A stretch of DNA of 64,000 nucleotides from Inhella crocodyli (GTDB taxonomy: Bacteria > Pseudomonadota > Gammaproteobacteria > Burkholderiales > Burkholderiaceae_C). Positions 54,405 to 63,020 of the stretch are shown here, one piece after another; position 1 is the first letter of the stretch; the number at the start of each line of letters is the position of its first letter. Under the pieces are notes generated by a model. That model saw only the letters and a list, made by a program, of their open reading frames with translations. It ran no database searches and was not told where the DNA came from. The translations under genes were made by a program, and so were the position numbers. The stretch covers positions 62,001 through 126,000 of the forward strand of contig NZ_SACM01000003.1 of the NCBI RefSeq assembly GCF_004004565.1, read 5' to 3'.

Positions 54405-55838
54405 ATGCTTTCCCAAAGAGCTGATATCGGCTCCGCAGTCCTGTTCTTCATCCAAACGGCCTCGACCCTGGGCTACGCGGTGCTGTACTCCACCTTGGTG
54501 CTGTACGCCACGCAGCACCTGGACTACCCCAGCGACAAGGCGGCGGCGGTGATGGGCGTGTTCGGCGCCTTCAACTACGGGCTGCACCTGTTCGGCGGCA
54601 CGCTGGGCGGGCGCTGGATGAGCAACCGCAACCTCTTCGTGGGCGGCATGCTGTTGCAGGTGGCCGGTTGCGCGGCGCTGGCGCGGGGCGACGAAGCCGG
54701 CCTGTTGTGGGGCCTGGCGATGTTCTTGACGGGCAGCGGCCTGAACGTGACCTGCCTCAACATGATGCTGACGCAGCGCTTCGCGCCCGAGGACCCGAGG
54801 CGCGAGGGCGCGTTCTTGTGGAACTACGCCGGCATGAACGTGGGCTTCTTCATCGGCTTCACGGTGGCGGGGCACTACGAGCAGGCGCAGGCGTACTCGG
54901 CGCTGTTCAGCTTCGCCACCGTCGGCAATGCCGCGGCCATCGTGCTGGCCCTGGCCTTTTGGAAGACCCTGGCCGATCGCGACACGCCACTGATGCAGCA
55001 GCCCCCGGCGGGCTGGCGCTGGCGCTTCGCGGCGGCCAGCGCCGTGATGCTGGGCCTGGTGCCGGTGCTGTGGTGGGCCCTTCAGCGCCCGGGCGACACG
55101 GCCTGGGCCCTCAAGGGCTTTTGCGCGCTGGTGGCGCTGTGGGTGCTGCAGTTGACCTGGCGCCACCCGGTGCTCGCCGAGCGCCAGCGCATGAAGGCCT
55201 ACGGCGTGCTGACCTTGGGCTCGCTGGTGTTCTGGTCGCTCTACCAAATGGCGCCCAGCGGCTTGCAACTCTTCGCCGTGGGCAACGTGGACCTGCAGCT
55301 GTGGGGCTGGCGCATCGCCCCGCAGTGGGTGCAAAACATCAACACGGTGGTGATCGTGGTGGGCGGGCCTTGGCTGGCTCACCTGTTCGCGCGCTGGCGG
55401 GCCAAGGGCTGGCCGGTGGACGTGCCGCAGCAGTTCGCCGCCTCGCTGTTTTTGATGGGCCTGGGCTTCTTGGCCCTGCCGCTGGGCATCCAGCTCGCGG
55501 GCGCCGACGGGCGCGTGGCCTTCGGATGGCTGGGTTTGAGCTACGTGCTGCAGTCCCTGGGCGAGCTGCTGATCTCGCCCGTGGGCTACGCCATGATCGG
55601 CCGCCTGGCCCCGAAGCAGCACCAGGGCCTCTTGATGGGCGCCTGGATGCTGGTGACCGGCCTGGCCTCGCTGTTCGCGGGCGACTTCTCAGGGGTGGTG
55701 GCCCAGCCGGCCGACGGCTCGCCCCTGACCAGCAACCCGGCCTACGCGCTGCTGTTCACGCAGCTGGGGGTGGGCAGCCTGCTGACCGGGGCCGTGATGC
55801 TGGCCCTGGTGCCGCGGCTGCGCCGCATGATCGGCTGA
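54405..55838 (+). CDS. POT-family peptide transporter-like protein
   Basis: A 477-residue membrane protein with about 12-14 helices of the proton-coupled oligopeptide transporter family. SLGELLISPVGYAMIGRLAP and LLMGAWMLVTGLASLFAGDF (near 375-410) are strong family marks. In helix 1 the coupling motif ExxER is absent: the aligned positions read Q, S and T (FFIQTASTLGYAVLY). The first 10-15 codons have foreign composition (AGA, CTT, CAA) and lie at the edge of the low-GC island, so the N-terminus may be hybrid. The ATG at 54405 follows CAGG. Confidence 0.78.
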   Translation: MLSQRADIGSAVLFFIQTASTLGYAVLYSTLVLYATQHLDYPSDKAAAVMGVFGAFNYGLHLFGGTLGGRWMSNRNLFVGGMLLQVAGCAALARGDEAGLLWGLAMFLTGSGLNVTCLNMMLTQRFAPEDPRREGAFLWNYAGMNVGFFIGFTVAGHYEQAQAYSALFSFATVGNAAAIVLALAFWKTLADRDTPLMQQPPAGWRWRFAAASAVMLGLVPVLWWALQRPGDTAWALKGFCALVALWVLQLTWRHPVLAERQRMKAYGVLTLGSLVFWSLYQMAPSGLQLFAVGNVDLQLWGWRIAPQWVQNINTVVIVVGGPWLAHLFARWRAKGWPVDVPQQFAASLFLMGLGFLALPLGIQLAGADGRVAFGWLGLSYVLQSLGELLISPVGYAMIGRLAPKQHQGLLMGAWMLVTGLASLFAGDFSGVVAQPADGSPLTSNPAYALLFTQLGVGSLLTGAVMLALVPRLRRMIG

Positions 55839-55850
55839 GGCCCCAAAAAC

Positions 55851-55872
55851 AACGGCTCCCGAGGGAGCCGTT
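55851..55872 (-). terminator. Bidirectional terminator between transporter and ACBP genes
   Basis: AACGGCTCC (55851-55859) pairs with GGAGCCGTT (55864-55872) around CGAG. On the minus strand it is followed by GTTTTT, on the plus strand by one more T only, so it mainly serves the ACBP gene. Confidence 0.8.
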
Positions 55873-55892
55873 TCAGCGGGGCGACGCTGGAC

Positions 55893-56144
55893 TTACTTCA
55901 GCGACTCGACCAGGTCGATGTACTGCTGCATCGCGTCCTTGGGGTCGGTGCCCTTGAGCTCGTCCCAGGCGCCCCACTTGGCGCGACCGACCATGTCCAT
56001 CATGCCGGGCTTCTTGGTTTCGTTGTCGCCTTCGGTGCCCTGCTTGTAGAGCGCGTAGAGCTTGAGCAGGGTTTCGTTGTCCGGGCGCTCGGACAGCTTC
56101 TTGGAGTCGGCCACCGCGGCGTCGAATTTCTTCTGCAGGCTCAT
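55893..56144 (-). CDS. Acyl-CoA-binding protein
   Basis: An 83-residue four-helix protein that binds long-chain acyl-CoA and buffers the pool. The family pattern is present: FDAAVADSKKLSERPDNE, LLKLYALYKQGTEGDN and KWGAWDELKG. AAGGAG lies before the ATG at 56144. It is divergent from the WS/DGAT acyltransferase, whose substrate is acyl-CoA, which fits a shared storage-lipid pathway. Confidence 0.92.
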   Translation of the reverse strand: MSLQKKFDAAVADSKKLSERPDNETLLKLYALYKQGTEGDNETKKPGMMDMVGRAKWGAWDELKGTDPKDAMQQYIDLVESLK

Positions 56145-56242
56145 CGTGTCTCCTTCGGCAAACAGCCATTGAAAAAGGGGGTGGTGCGGGGGATGTTAGC
56201 GACAGAATCGGAGCCCCTTCGCCTCCTTCTTGCGCCCTGCCC

Positions 56243-57688
56243 ATGACTGTGCTGCACGAACGCATGTCCCGCGTCGACACCGCCTGGCTGCGGATGGACA
56301 CGCCCGAGAACCTGATGATGATCGTCGGGGTCTGGCTGCTGAGCCCGCGCATCGAGCTGGAAGCCCTGCGCGAACGGGTGAGCGAGCGCCTGCTGCAGTA
56401 CCGCCGCTTCAAGCAGTGCGTGGTGGAAGACCCGATGGGCGCCCAGTGGGTGGACGCCCGCGACTTCGACCTGGCCGACCACGTGGTGGCCGTCGAGCTC
56501 GAGCCGCGCAAGGGGCAAAGCCGCATGGAGGCCCTGAAGGAGCACGTGGCCGCCCTGACGGCCGAGCCCTTGGACCCGCGCATGCCGCTGTGGCAAATCC
56601 AGCTGATCCAGGACGTGGACGGCCGCAGCGCGATGGTCTCGCGCATCCACCACTGCATCGCCGACGGCATCGCGCTGATCTCGGTCATGCTGTCGATCAC
56701 CGACGGGGGCCTGCCGCCCCCGAAGCGCCGCAAGAAGGACCCCGAAGAGGAGCACGAGCTGGACTGGCTGGTGGACAGCCTGCTCAAGCCCGTGACCAAC
56801 CTGACCGTGCAGGCCGTGAAGCTGACCAGCAAGGGCGTGGCCAAGGGCATGGACGCCTTGATGCTGCCCGAGCACCCCATGGACGGCACGATGCACATGG
56901 CCAAGATGGGCTTCCAGGCCATGAGCGACATCACGGCCTTTGCCATGATGCCCAACGACTCGCCGACGCGGCTCAAAGGCAAGCCGGCCATCGCCAAGCG
57001 CGTGGCCTGGAACGACGACCTGACCTTGGACCGCGTCAAGGTGGTGGGCAAGGCGCTGAGCGGTTCGGTGAACGACGTGCTGCTGAGTTGCGTGGCCGGC
57101 GCCATCGGCGACTACCTGCGCCACAAGGGCGACGACCCCACGGGCAAGGAGATCCGCGCCATGGTGCCGGTCAACCTGCGGCCCATGGACAAGGCCTACC
57201 AGCTGGGCAACCGCTTCGGCCTGGTGCCGCTGGTGCTGCCCATCGGCATCGACAACCCGGCCGAGCGCATGTACGCCGTGCGCGCCCGCATGCACGAGCT
57301 CAAGGGCAGCTTCCAGCCCATCATGGCCTTCGGCCTGCTGAGCGTGGCCGGCCTGCTGATCAAGCCCGTGCAGCACGCGATGCTGGGCCTGTTCGCCAAG
57401 AAGGCCACGGCGGTGATGACCAACGTGCCGGGCCCTCAGGTGCCGCTCAAGTTCTGCGGCAGCACCGTGGACAAGGTGATGTTCTGGGTGCCCCAGAGCG
57501 GCGACATCGGCATGGGCGTCAGCATCCTGACCTACGCCGGCAAGGTGCAGTTCGGCCTGATCACCGACGCCGGGCTGTGCCCCGACCCGCAGGCCATCGT
57601 CGACCGCCTGGGCCCCGAGTTCGACAAGCTGGAAACGCTGACCCTGATGCTGCCCTGGGGCGAGGACCAGCTCAACGCCCTGGCCTGA
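56243..57688 (+). CDS. WS/DGAT-type wax ester synthase / diacylglycerol acyltransferase
   Basis: A 481-residue bifunctional acyltransferase using acyl-CoA with fatty alcohols or diacylglycerol to form storage lipid. The catalytic motif is HHCIADG (136-142), preceded by DPRMPLW (111-117). A central linker and GSVNDVLLSCVAGAIGDYL follow, with the C-terminal lobe motif VMTNVPGPQVPL. All motifs are intact. Start at 56243; a long leader precedes it. It stands alone beside the ACBP gene. Confidence 0.9.
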   Translation: MTVLHERMSRVDTAWLRMDTPENLMMIVGVWLLSPRIELEALRERVSERLLQYRRFKQCVVEDPMGAQWVDARDFDLADHVVAVELEPRKGQSRMEALKEHVAALTAEPLDPRMPLWQIQLIQDVDGRSAMVSRIHHCIADGIALISVMLSITDGGLPPPKRRKKDPEEEHELDWLVDSLLKPVTNLTVQAVKLTSKGVAKGMDALMLPEHPMDGTMHMAKMGFQAMSDITAFAMMPNDSPTRLKGKPAIAKRVAWNDDLTLDRVKVVGKALSGSVNDVLLSCVAGAIGDYLRHKGDDPTGKEIRAMVPVNLRPMDKAYQLGNRFGLVPLVLPIGIDNPAERMYAVRARMHELKGSFQPIMAFGLLSVAGLLIKPVQHAMLGLFAKKATAVMTNVPGPQVPLKFCGSTVDKVMFWVPQSGDIGMGVSILTYAGKVQFGLITDAGLCPDPQAIVDRLGPEFDKLETLTLMLPWGEDQLNALA

Positions 57689-57709
57689 ACGGCGCCGGTC
57701 GGCGCGGCG

Positions 57710-58810
57710 TCAGAGCACGTGGCTGCGGTCGCCGTGGGCAAAGCCCATGGCGTCCCACTCGACGCCGGCGGCGCCGAAGCCGATGACCTTGAAGATCTCG
57801 CCCATCTCGTGCTCGGTGATGAGCTTTTGGGCCATGGCGCGCTCTTTCAGCGACGCCGCCTGCAACAGGTCGGTCAGGCCGCAGTTCAGCAGGAAGTGCG
57901 CCTGCGTCGTGTAGCCCAGCACCGCCAAGCCGGCGTCCTGACCGGCCAGGGCGATGGTGGTGAAGTTGACGTGGGCGGTGATGTCCTTCTCGCCCACGGC
58001 CGTCAGCGGATCGGGGTCGGCCCGGTGCTGGTGGTGGCACATCAGGGTGCCCCCGATGCGCTGGGGGTGGTAGTACTCGCTGTCGCCAAAGCCGTAGTCG
58101 ATGAGGAACATCGCCCCAGCCTCGAGCGCCGCCGCCAGCGTGCGGATCCAGGCTTTGGCGTGCGGGTGTACCTCGGTGACCGTGCCCGCCACCCAATGGC
58201 CGGAGTCGAAGGGCGGTCGGCGGTCGGTGGGGCGGTCGGCCCAGCCGAAGCCGGTCTCGGTCGGCACCACGCCGCGCTCCAGCCAATGCTGGCCGTCGAA
58301 GTGCAGCAGCTTCACGGGCATGGCATCCAAGACCTCGTTGCCGATGACCACGGCGGCCAGGCGCGACGGCAAGGCATCGACCCAGCGCACGCGCTCGCCG
58401 AAGCGCGCGAGGCGCTGCTGCTGCCGCTCGCGCAAGGTGGCCGACAGCTCGACGATGACGTACTGCGGCAGCGCGGGCCCGGCCAGGCTCAACGCGTCCA
58501 GCACCTGCTCGGCCAGCGCGCCGCTGCCGGCACCGAACTCCCACACCTCGTTCACGCCGGTCACGTCCAAGGCCTGCGCCACCTGCCGCGCCAGGGCGTG
58601 GCCGAACAGCGGGGACATCTCGGGCGCGGTGACGAAATCGCTGCCGCCATGCGGCCCCAGGCCGAACGTGGGGCGGCCGCTGGCGTAGTAGCCCAGGCCG
58701 GGGGCGTACAAGGCCAGGGCCATGAACTCGTCGAAGGGCAGCCAGCCGCCGGCCTGCGCGATGCGCGCGGTGATCTGCGCGGCCAGGGCGCTCGGGGGGC
58801 TCGTGCTCAC
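57710..58810 (-). CDS. MidA/NDUFAF7-like SAM-dependent methyltransferase
   Basis: A 366-residue class I methyltransferase of the DUF185 family; in eukaryotes NDUFAF7 methylates an arginine in complex I. The SAM site is VWEFGAGSGALAEQVL (near 90-105), followed by VIGNEVLDAMPV and the beta-rich insert of the family, FDSGHWVAGTVTEVHPHAK. I choose GTG 58810, which overlaps the stop of the upstream gene (GTGA); an in-frame ATG at 58834 lies inside that gene. It is the last gene of the tsaB run. Confidence 0.88.
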   Translation of the reverse strand: MSTSPPSALAAQITARIAQAGGWLPFDEFMALALYAPGLGYYASGRPTFGLGPHGGSDFVTAPEMSPLFGHALARQVAQALDVTGVNEVWEFGAGSGALAEQVLDALSLAGPALPQYVIVELSATLRERQQQRLARFGERVRWVDALPSRLAAVVIGNEVLDAMPVKLLHFDGQHWLERGVVPTETGFGWADRPTDRRPPFDSGHWVAGTVTEVHPHAKAWIRTLAAALEAGAMFLIDYGFGDSEYYHPQRIGGTLMCHHQHRADPDPLTAVGEKDITAHVNFTTIALAGQDAGLAVLGYTTQAHFLLNCGLTDLLQAASLKERAMAQKLITEHEMGEIFKVIGFGAAGVEWDAMGFAHGDRSHVL

Positions 58811-60888
58811 GGCCGCTGGCGCTGCAGCGCCCATTGCACGAAGTCGCCCGCCGACAAGGCCGGCGCCACCAGCTCACCCTGCAGTTCCTGGCAGCCCCAG
58901 GCCTGCAGCAGCTGCCACTGCTCGCGCCGGCGCACGCCCTCGGCCCCGACGCGCAGGCCCAGGCCCTGGGCCATCTGCACGATGGCGCGTGTCACGGCCA
59001 TGGCGCCTGGGTCGTGGGGCAGGCCGGCCACGAAGCTCTGGTCGATCTTCAGCTTGTCCAGCGGCAACTGGGTCAGGTGGGCCAGCGCGGTGTGGCCGGT
59101 GCCGAAGTCGTCCACGGCGATGGACACGCCCAGGCGGCGCAGGTCGTGCAAGGTGGCGGTGGCGCTGCGCACGTCGTCCATCAGCATGCGCTCGGTCAGC
59201 TCCAGCTGCAGCCAGCCCGCGGGGATGCCGACCTCGTCGATCACCTGCGCGACGGTGTCGGCGAAACCGTCGATGCGGAACTGCAAGTGCGACAGGTTCA
59301 CGGCCACCGGCACCTGGGGCACGCCGGCCTCGTGCCAGGCCTGGGCCTGCAGGGCCGCCTGCCGCAAAACCCACTGGCTCAACGGCACCATCAGCGGGTG
59401 GCGCTCGGCCACGGCGATGAAGCTGTCGGGCGTGAGCAGGCCCCGCTCGGGGTGGCGCCAGCGGATCAGGGCCTCGGCACCGACGAGCGCGCCGTGCACC
59501 GGCTCGACCTGGGGCTGGAAGAAGAGCTCGAACTCGCCCCGGGCCAGCGCGTCACGCAGTTGGCTCTCGATGACCAGGTCGGCGTAGGCCGACTGGGCCA
59601 TCTCCGGCCGGAAGAACTGGAACTGCTTGTCGCCCCGGGCCTTGGCCTCGTACATCGCCGTGTCGGCGTGCTGCAGCAGGGCGTCGGCGTTGTCGCCGTG
59701 CTCGGGGTACAGCGCGATGCCGATCGAGGGCGTGACCGACAGCGAGCGGCCGTGCGCTTCCACCGGCACCTCCACCACGCGCAGCACGGCCTGCACCACG
59801 GCCAGCACGTCGTCGCGCTGGTGCAGGGTGTCGAGCAGCACGACGAACTCGTCGCCGCCGAAGCGGGCCACGTGGTCGCCCGCGCGCAGGCAGGTGCGCA
59901 GGCGCTCGGCCACGGTGACGAGCACGCGGTCGCCTTCCAGGTGGCCCAAGGAATCGTTGACCCGCTTGAAGTTGTTCAGGTCGATGAAGAGCAGGGCGAG
60001 CTGGTCGTCGCTGCGGCGCGCGCGCTGCAGGCTGCCCTGCAGGCGCTCCATGAAGGCGACGCGGTTCATCAAGCCGGTCAGGGCGTCGTGGTGCGCCAGG
60101 TGGTGGATGCGCGCCTGCGCCGCCAAACGGTCGCGGATGTCGCGCACGATGTTCATGCGCAAGGTGGTGCCGTCGCGCTGCAGCGTGCGCGCGATGAGCT
60201 CCACCGGGATGATGTGGCCGTCGCGGTGGACGATGGCGCTGTCGTAGCGCAGCTCTTGGCCCTGGCGCATCACGGCCTCGACGCGCGCGCGCTCCCCCGG
60301 CGCCACGAAATCCAGCACGAAGCGGCCGACCAGCTCGTCGCGGCTGTGGCCGATGAGGGCGCACAGCGGCGGGTTGGCGTCGGTGATGCTGCCTTGGTGG
60401 TGGAAGACGATGCCCTCCACCGTGGCGTGCAGGAACTTCTCCAGGCGCGACTCGCTCTCGCGCAGCGCCTGCTCGGCGCGCCGGTGCTTGCTGATGTCGG
60501 AGATCAGCACGAAGGCGGCCACGGTGCGCCCCTGCTCGTCCAGGTGCGGCAACAGGTTCACCTCCAACCACTGGAGCTCGCCGTTGGGGCGGGTCACGGT
60601 GCGCTCGTAGGTGGCGGCGCGGCCCTCCTCGTTCACCCGCTGCACCGCCGGCTCGATCTGCGCCGCGGCCTCGGGGCCGATGATTTCGGCGAAGGTCTTG
60701 CCGATCGCGGTTTCTGGCGTCAGGCCGAAGGTTTCGGCGTAGAGCCGGTTCGCGTACAGGCAGCGGTTGGTGCCGGCCTCAAACTGGGCGATGAGCACGG
60801 GCACGTTGTCGCCCAGCAAGCGAAAGCGGGCCGCCTCCTCCAAGGCCTGGCGGTGGGGGTCGCTGAGCGCGGGGACGCGGTCGCTCAC
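58807..60888 (-). CDS. PAS-PAS-GGDEF-EAL cyclic-di-GMP protein
   Basis: A 693-residue signalling protein without transmembrane segments. Two PAS domains (about 20-135 and 145-255), a diguanylate cyclase domain with intact GGDEF (344-348) and I-site RAGD (335-338), and a phosphodiesterase domain with EAL (472-474), NLS (531-533), DDFGTG (593-598), KID (614-616) and AEG (649-651). Both activities may work, so it is a bifunctional or switchable c-di-GMP enzyme. The start is GTG 60888 (GTGA overlap with the glycosylase gene). Confidence 0.9.
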   Translation of the reverse strand: MSDRVPALSDPHRQALEEAARFRLLGDNVPVLIAQFEAGTNRCLYANRLYAETFGLTPETAIGKTFAEIIGPEAAAQIEPAVQRVNEEGRAATYERTVTRPNGELQWLEVNLLPHLDEQGRTVAAFVLISDISKHRRAEQALRESESRLEKFLHATVEGIVFHHQGSITDANPPLCALIGHSRDELVGRFVLDFVAPGERARVEAVMRQGQELRYDSAIVHRDGHIIPVELIARTLQRDGTTLRMNIVRDIRDRLAAQARIHHLAHHDALTGLMNRVAFMERLQGSLQRARRSDDQLALLFIDLNNFKRVNDSLGHLEGDRVLVTVAERLRTCLRAGDHVARFGGDEFVVLLDTLHQRDDVLAVVQAVLRVVEVPVEAHGRSLSVTPSIGIALYPEHGDNADALLQHADTAMYEAKARGDKQFQFFRPEMAQSAYADLVIESQLRDALARGEFELFFQPQVEPVHGALVGAEALIRWRHPERGLLTPDSFIAVAERHPLMVPLSQWVLRQAALQAQAWHEAGVPQVPVAVNLSHLQFRIDGFADTVAQVIDEVGIPAGWLQLELTERMLMDDVRSATATLHDLRRLGVSIAVDDFGTGHTALAHLTQLPLDKLKIDQSFVAGLPHDPGAMAVTRAIVQMAQGLGLRVGAEGVRRREQWQLLQAWGCQELQGELVAPALSAGDFVQWALQRQRP

Positions 60889-61748
60889 GGCAGGGCGTCG
60901 AAGGTGTCCATCGCCAGGCACAGGTCTTCCCAGGCCTTGAGCTTGTCCTGCGGCTGGCGCAGCAGGTAGGACGGGTGGTAGGTCACGATGGCCGGTCGGC
61001 CGTCGGCCAGGCGGTGCACGCGGCCGCGCAGCTTGCCCAGGGCCTCGTCGGTGCCCAACAGGCTCTGCGCCGCCATGCGGCCGAACAGCAGCACCAGCTT
61101 CGGGTTGACGAGCTCGATCTGGCGCAACAAGAAGGGCTGGCACGCGGCCATCTCGGCCGGCTCGGGGTTGCGGTTGCGCGGCGGCCGGCACTTGACGGTG
61201 TTGGCGATGAAGACCTGCCGCGCCGGCTCGGGCGCGGCGCGGTGCAGGTTCATCGCGGCCAGCATGGCGTCCAGCAACTGGCCGGCGGGACCGACGAAGG
61301 GCTCGCCCTGGCGGTCTTCCTGCTCGCCGGGCGCCTCGCCCACGACCATCCAGCCCGCCGGCATGGCCCCAACCCCGGGGACGGTTTGCTGCCGGCCCTC
61401 GCACAGGGCGCAGGCGCGGCAGTCGCGGATGGCCTGCACCAGGGCGGGGGCGTCCAGGGCCAAGGGTACGACCGGGGCCGATGCCCTTTCGACGGCGGGT
61501 GCGGGTGCGGGTGGGAGTGCCGGCGCGTGGGCAAGGACAGGGGGGGGCGCCGTCGGCGTGGCGGCTTCGGGCGCGGCCCGGCGAGGCACGCCGGCCGGGG
61601 CCGGCGCGGCCGTGGTCACGGCGGGCGACGGGACGAGCGCATCCGGCATGGCCGCTGGCTCCCCGGTCTTGGCCGGCCACCAAGCGCGCACGCCCAGGGC
61701 CTCCAGCAGCGCGTGCTGGCGGGCGGTCCAACGGGGGTTGGCACTCAC
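60885..61748 (-). CDS. Family 4 uracil-DNA glycosylase
   Basis: Removes uracil from DNA. The 287-residue protein has an N-terminal piece, a long Ala/Pro-rich linker (about 38-95) and a catalytic domain with cluster cysteines C110/C113/C116 (three available), C187 and C203, GEAPGEQED (137-145), and HPSYLLR (258-264). The 4Fe-4S site needs four of these. The linker is unusual in length. The start is GTG at 61748 (GTGA overlap with rimI). Confidence 0.9.
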   Translation of the reverse strand: MSANPRWTARQHALLEALGVRAWWPAKTGEPAAMPDALVPSPAVTTAAPAPAGVPRRAAPEAATPTAPPPVLAHAPALPPAPAPAVERASAPVVPLALDAPALVQAIRDCRACALCEGRQQTVPGVGAMPAGWMVVGEAPGEQEDRQGEPFVGPAGQLLDAMLAAMNLHRAAPEPARQVFIANTVKCRPPRNRNPEPAEMAACQPFLLRQIELVNPKLVLLFGRMAAQSLLGTDEALGKLRGRVHRLADGRPAIVTYHPSYLLRQPQDKLKAWEDLCLAMDTFDALP

Positions 61749-62233
61749 AGGGCGGGCTCCTTCAACAGCCGGCGCATCAGGCGGGCGTCCTCGCGCTGTT
61801 GGGCGTTGAGCGGGTAGTAGCCGCGGCGCAGGCCCATGGGCTCGAAGCCTTCCCGCGCGTACAGGGCCTGGGCGCGGGTGTTGCTCACGCGCACCTCCAG
61901 CCACAGCTGCGCGCTGTCGCGTTCCTGCGCCACGGCCACCATGTGCTGCAAGGCCACGCGGCCCCAGCCTTGGCCCCAGCGATCGCGGGCCACGGCCAGG
62001 TTGAGCAGGTGGAACTCGTCCAGCACCGCCATGGCCACCCAGTAGGCCACAGGCTGCTCGCCGTCCGAGCCCACCCAACCGAGGTGACCGGCCGCCAGCG
62101 AATCGATGAAGTTGCCGCGGGTCCAGGGGTGGCTGTAGACCTGCTGCTCGATGGGCAGGATGCGCTCGACCTCGGCCACCGTCATCGGCGTCCACTGCAG
62201 GGCCGGGGCGCTGGGGCGCAGCACGGCGTTCAC
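61745..62233 (-). CDS. rimI: Ribosomal-protein alanine N-acetyltransferase
   Basis: RimI acetylates the N-terminus of S18 in E. coli. The 162-residue GNAT protein has the acetyl-CoA motif RDRWGQGWGRVAL (83-95), LEVRVSNTRAQALY and the C-terminal GFEPMGLRRGYY. The start GTG at 62233 overlaps the tsaB stop (GTGA) and yields a short N-terminal extension. tsaB-rimI adjacency is very common in bacteria. Confidence 0.92.
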   Translation of the reverse strand: MNAVLRPSAPALQWTPMTVAEVERILPIEQQVYSHPWTRGNFIDSLAAGHLGWVGSDGEQPVAYWVAMAVLDEFHLLNLAVARDRWGQGWGRVALQHMVAVAQERDSAQLWLEVRVSNTRAQALYAREGFEPMGLRRGYYPLNAQQREDARLMRRLLKEPAL

Positions 62234-62982
62234 GGCGCCTCCGCGGCCGGCTGGGCCTGCGCGCGAGCCTGCTCGCGCTCGGCCGTGGTTTGCGCGACCT
62301 TGTCGCGCACGTACAGGGGCAGCGCATCGGCGGCGTCCAGCCAGCGCCCGGACCTCGCCGCGGCGATGGCCAAGCGCCCCAGGGCCTGGGCACGGTGGGC
62401 TTGCTGCGGCCAGGTGCGCGCGCCCGGCGGCGGGGTCAGCAGCGCCAGGCCGTTGCCGGCCCAATCGCTGCCATCGTCGGTTTCGCCGACCAAGGCCTCG
62501 GGGCGGTCGAGCCCCGGCGCGCGCACCACCGTCCAGCCTGCGTCGCAGCGGGCGTAGCGTGCGTGGTACAGCTCGCCCATGCGGGCGTCGACGACGACCG
62601 TGCACGCGCGCAGGCTGCCCTGGGACTGGGCCCAGGCGTCTTCGGCCACCAGGCACAGGCTGTCCACGGCCATCACCGGCCGGTCCAGGCCCAAGGCCAA
62701 GCCCTGGGCCACGGCGCAGGCGGTGCGCAGGCCGGTGAAAGCCCCCGGCCCTTGGCCGAAGGCCACGCCCTGCAGGTCGCGCCAGGTCCACCCCAAAGCG
62801 TCCAGCATGGCCTGCGCCGTGGGCAACAGGGTGTCGGACGACTGGGCGCCGCCGGGGGACTCGCGCGCCTCGCGCACGGCGTCGCCCTCGGTCAGCGCCA
62901 GGCTGAGCGTGTCGCCCGCGCAGTCCATCGCCAGCAGGCGGGTGGACGCGGTGAACGGGGCGAACGGGGGCGGCATCGGCAT
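62230..62982 (-). CDS. tsaB: tRNA N6-threonylcarbamoyladenosine biosynthesis protein TsaB
   Basis: A 250-residue partner of TsaD in t6A37 synthesis. The N-terminal ASKHA half starts LLAMDCAGDTLSLAL and includes GPGAFTGLRTACA (78-90), then ALPLYVRDKVA near the end. The ATG at 62982 is preceded by TAAACT six bases upstream, so its transcript may be leaderless; a second ATG at 62976 is also in frame. It heads a five-gene run in which every junction is a GTGA overlap. Confidence 0.93.
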   Translation of the reverse strand: MPMPPPFAPFTASTRLLAMDCAGDTLSLALTEGDAVREARESPGGAQSSDTLLPTAQAMLDALGWTWRDLQGVAFGQGPGAFTGLRTACAVAQGLALGLDRPVMAVDSLCLVAEDAWAQSQGSLRACTVVVDARMGELYHARYARCDAGWTVVRAPGLDRPEALVGETDDGSDWAGNGLALLTPPPGARTWPQQAHRAQALGRLAIAAARSGRWLDAADALPLYVRDKVAQTTAEREQARAQAQPAAEAP

Positions 62983-62988
62983 GGGCGC

Positions 62989-62994
62989 AGTTTA
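62989..62994 (-). promoter_or_regulatory. -10-like hexamer of tsaB
   Basis: TAAACT on the minus strand, then six bases and the ATG at 62982. No ribosome binding site. It lies 14 bases from the opposite hexamer at 63009, so the two genes may be driven by back-to-back promoters. Confidence 0.35.
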
Positions 62995-63008
62995 GGTGGC
63001 ACCCCCTC

Positions 63009-63014
63009 TAGGAT
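63009..63014 (+). promoter_or_regulatory. -10-like hexamer of the PBP4-like gene
   Basis: TAGGAT, six bases, then the ATG at 63021. No ribosome binding site. Leaderless geometry. Confidence 0.4.
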
Positions 63015-63020
63015 GGCGCC

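Noticed and set aside
52755-55838. Gabija-like two-gene system (OLD nuclease plus helicase)
   Set aside because: The gene after the OLD-like protein encodes a POT-type transporter, not a UvrD/Rep-like helicase.
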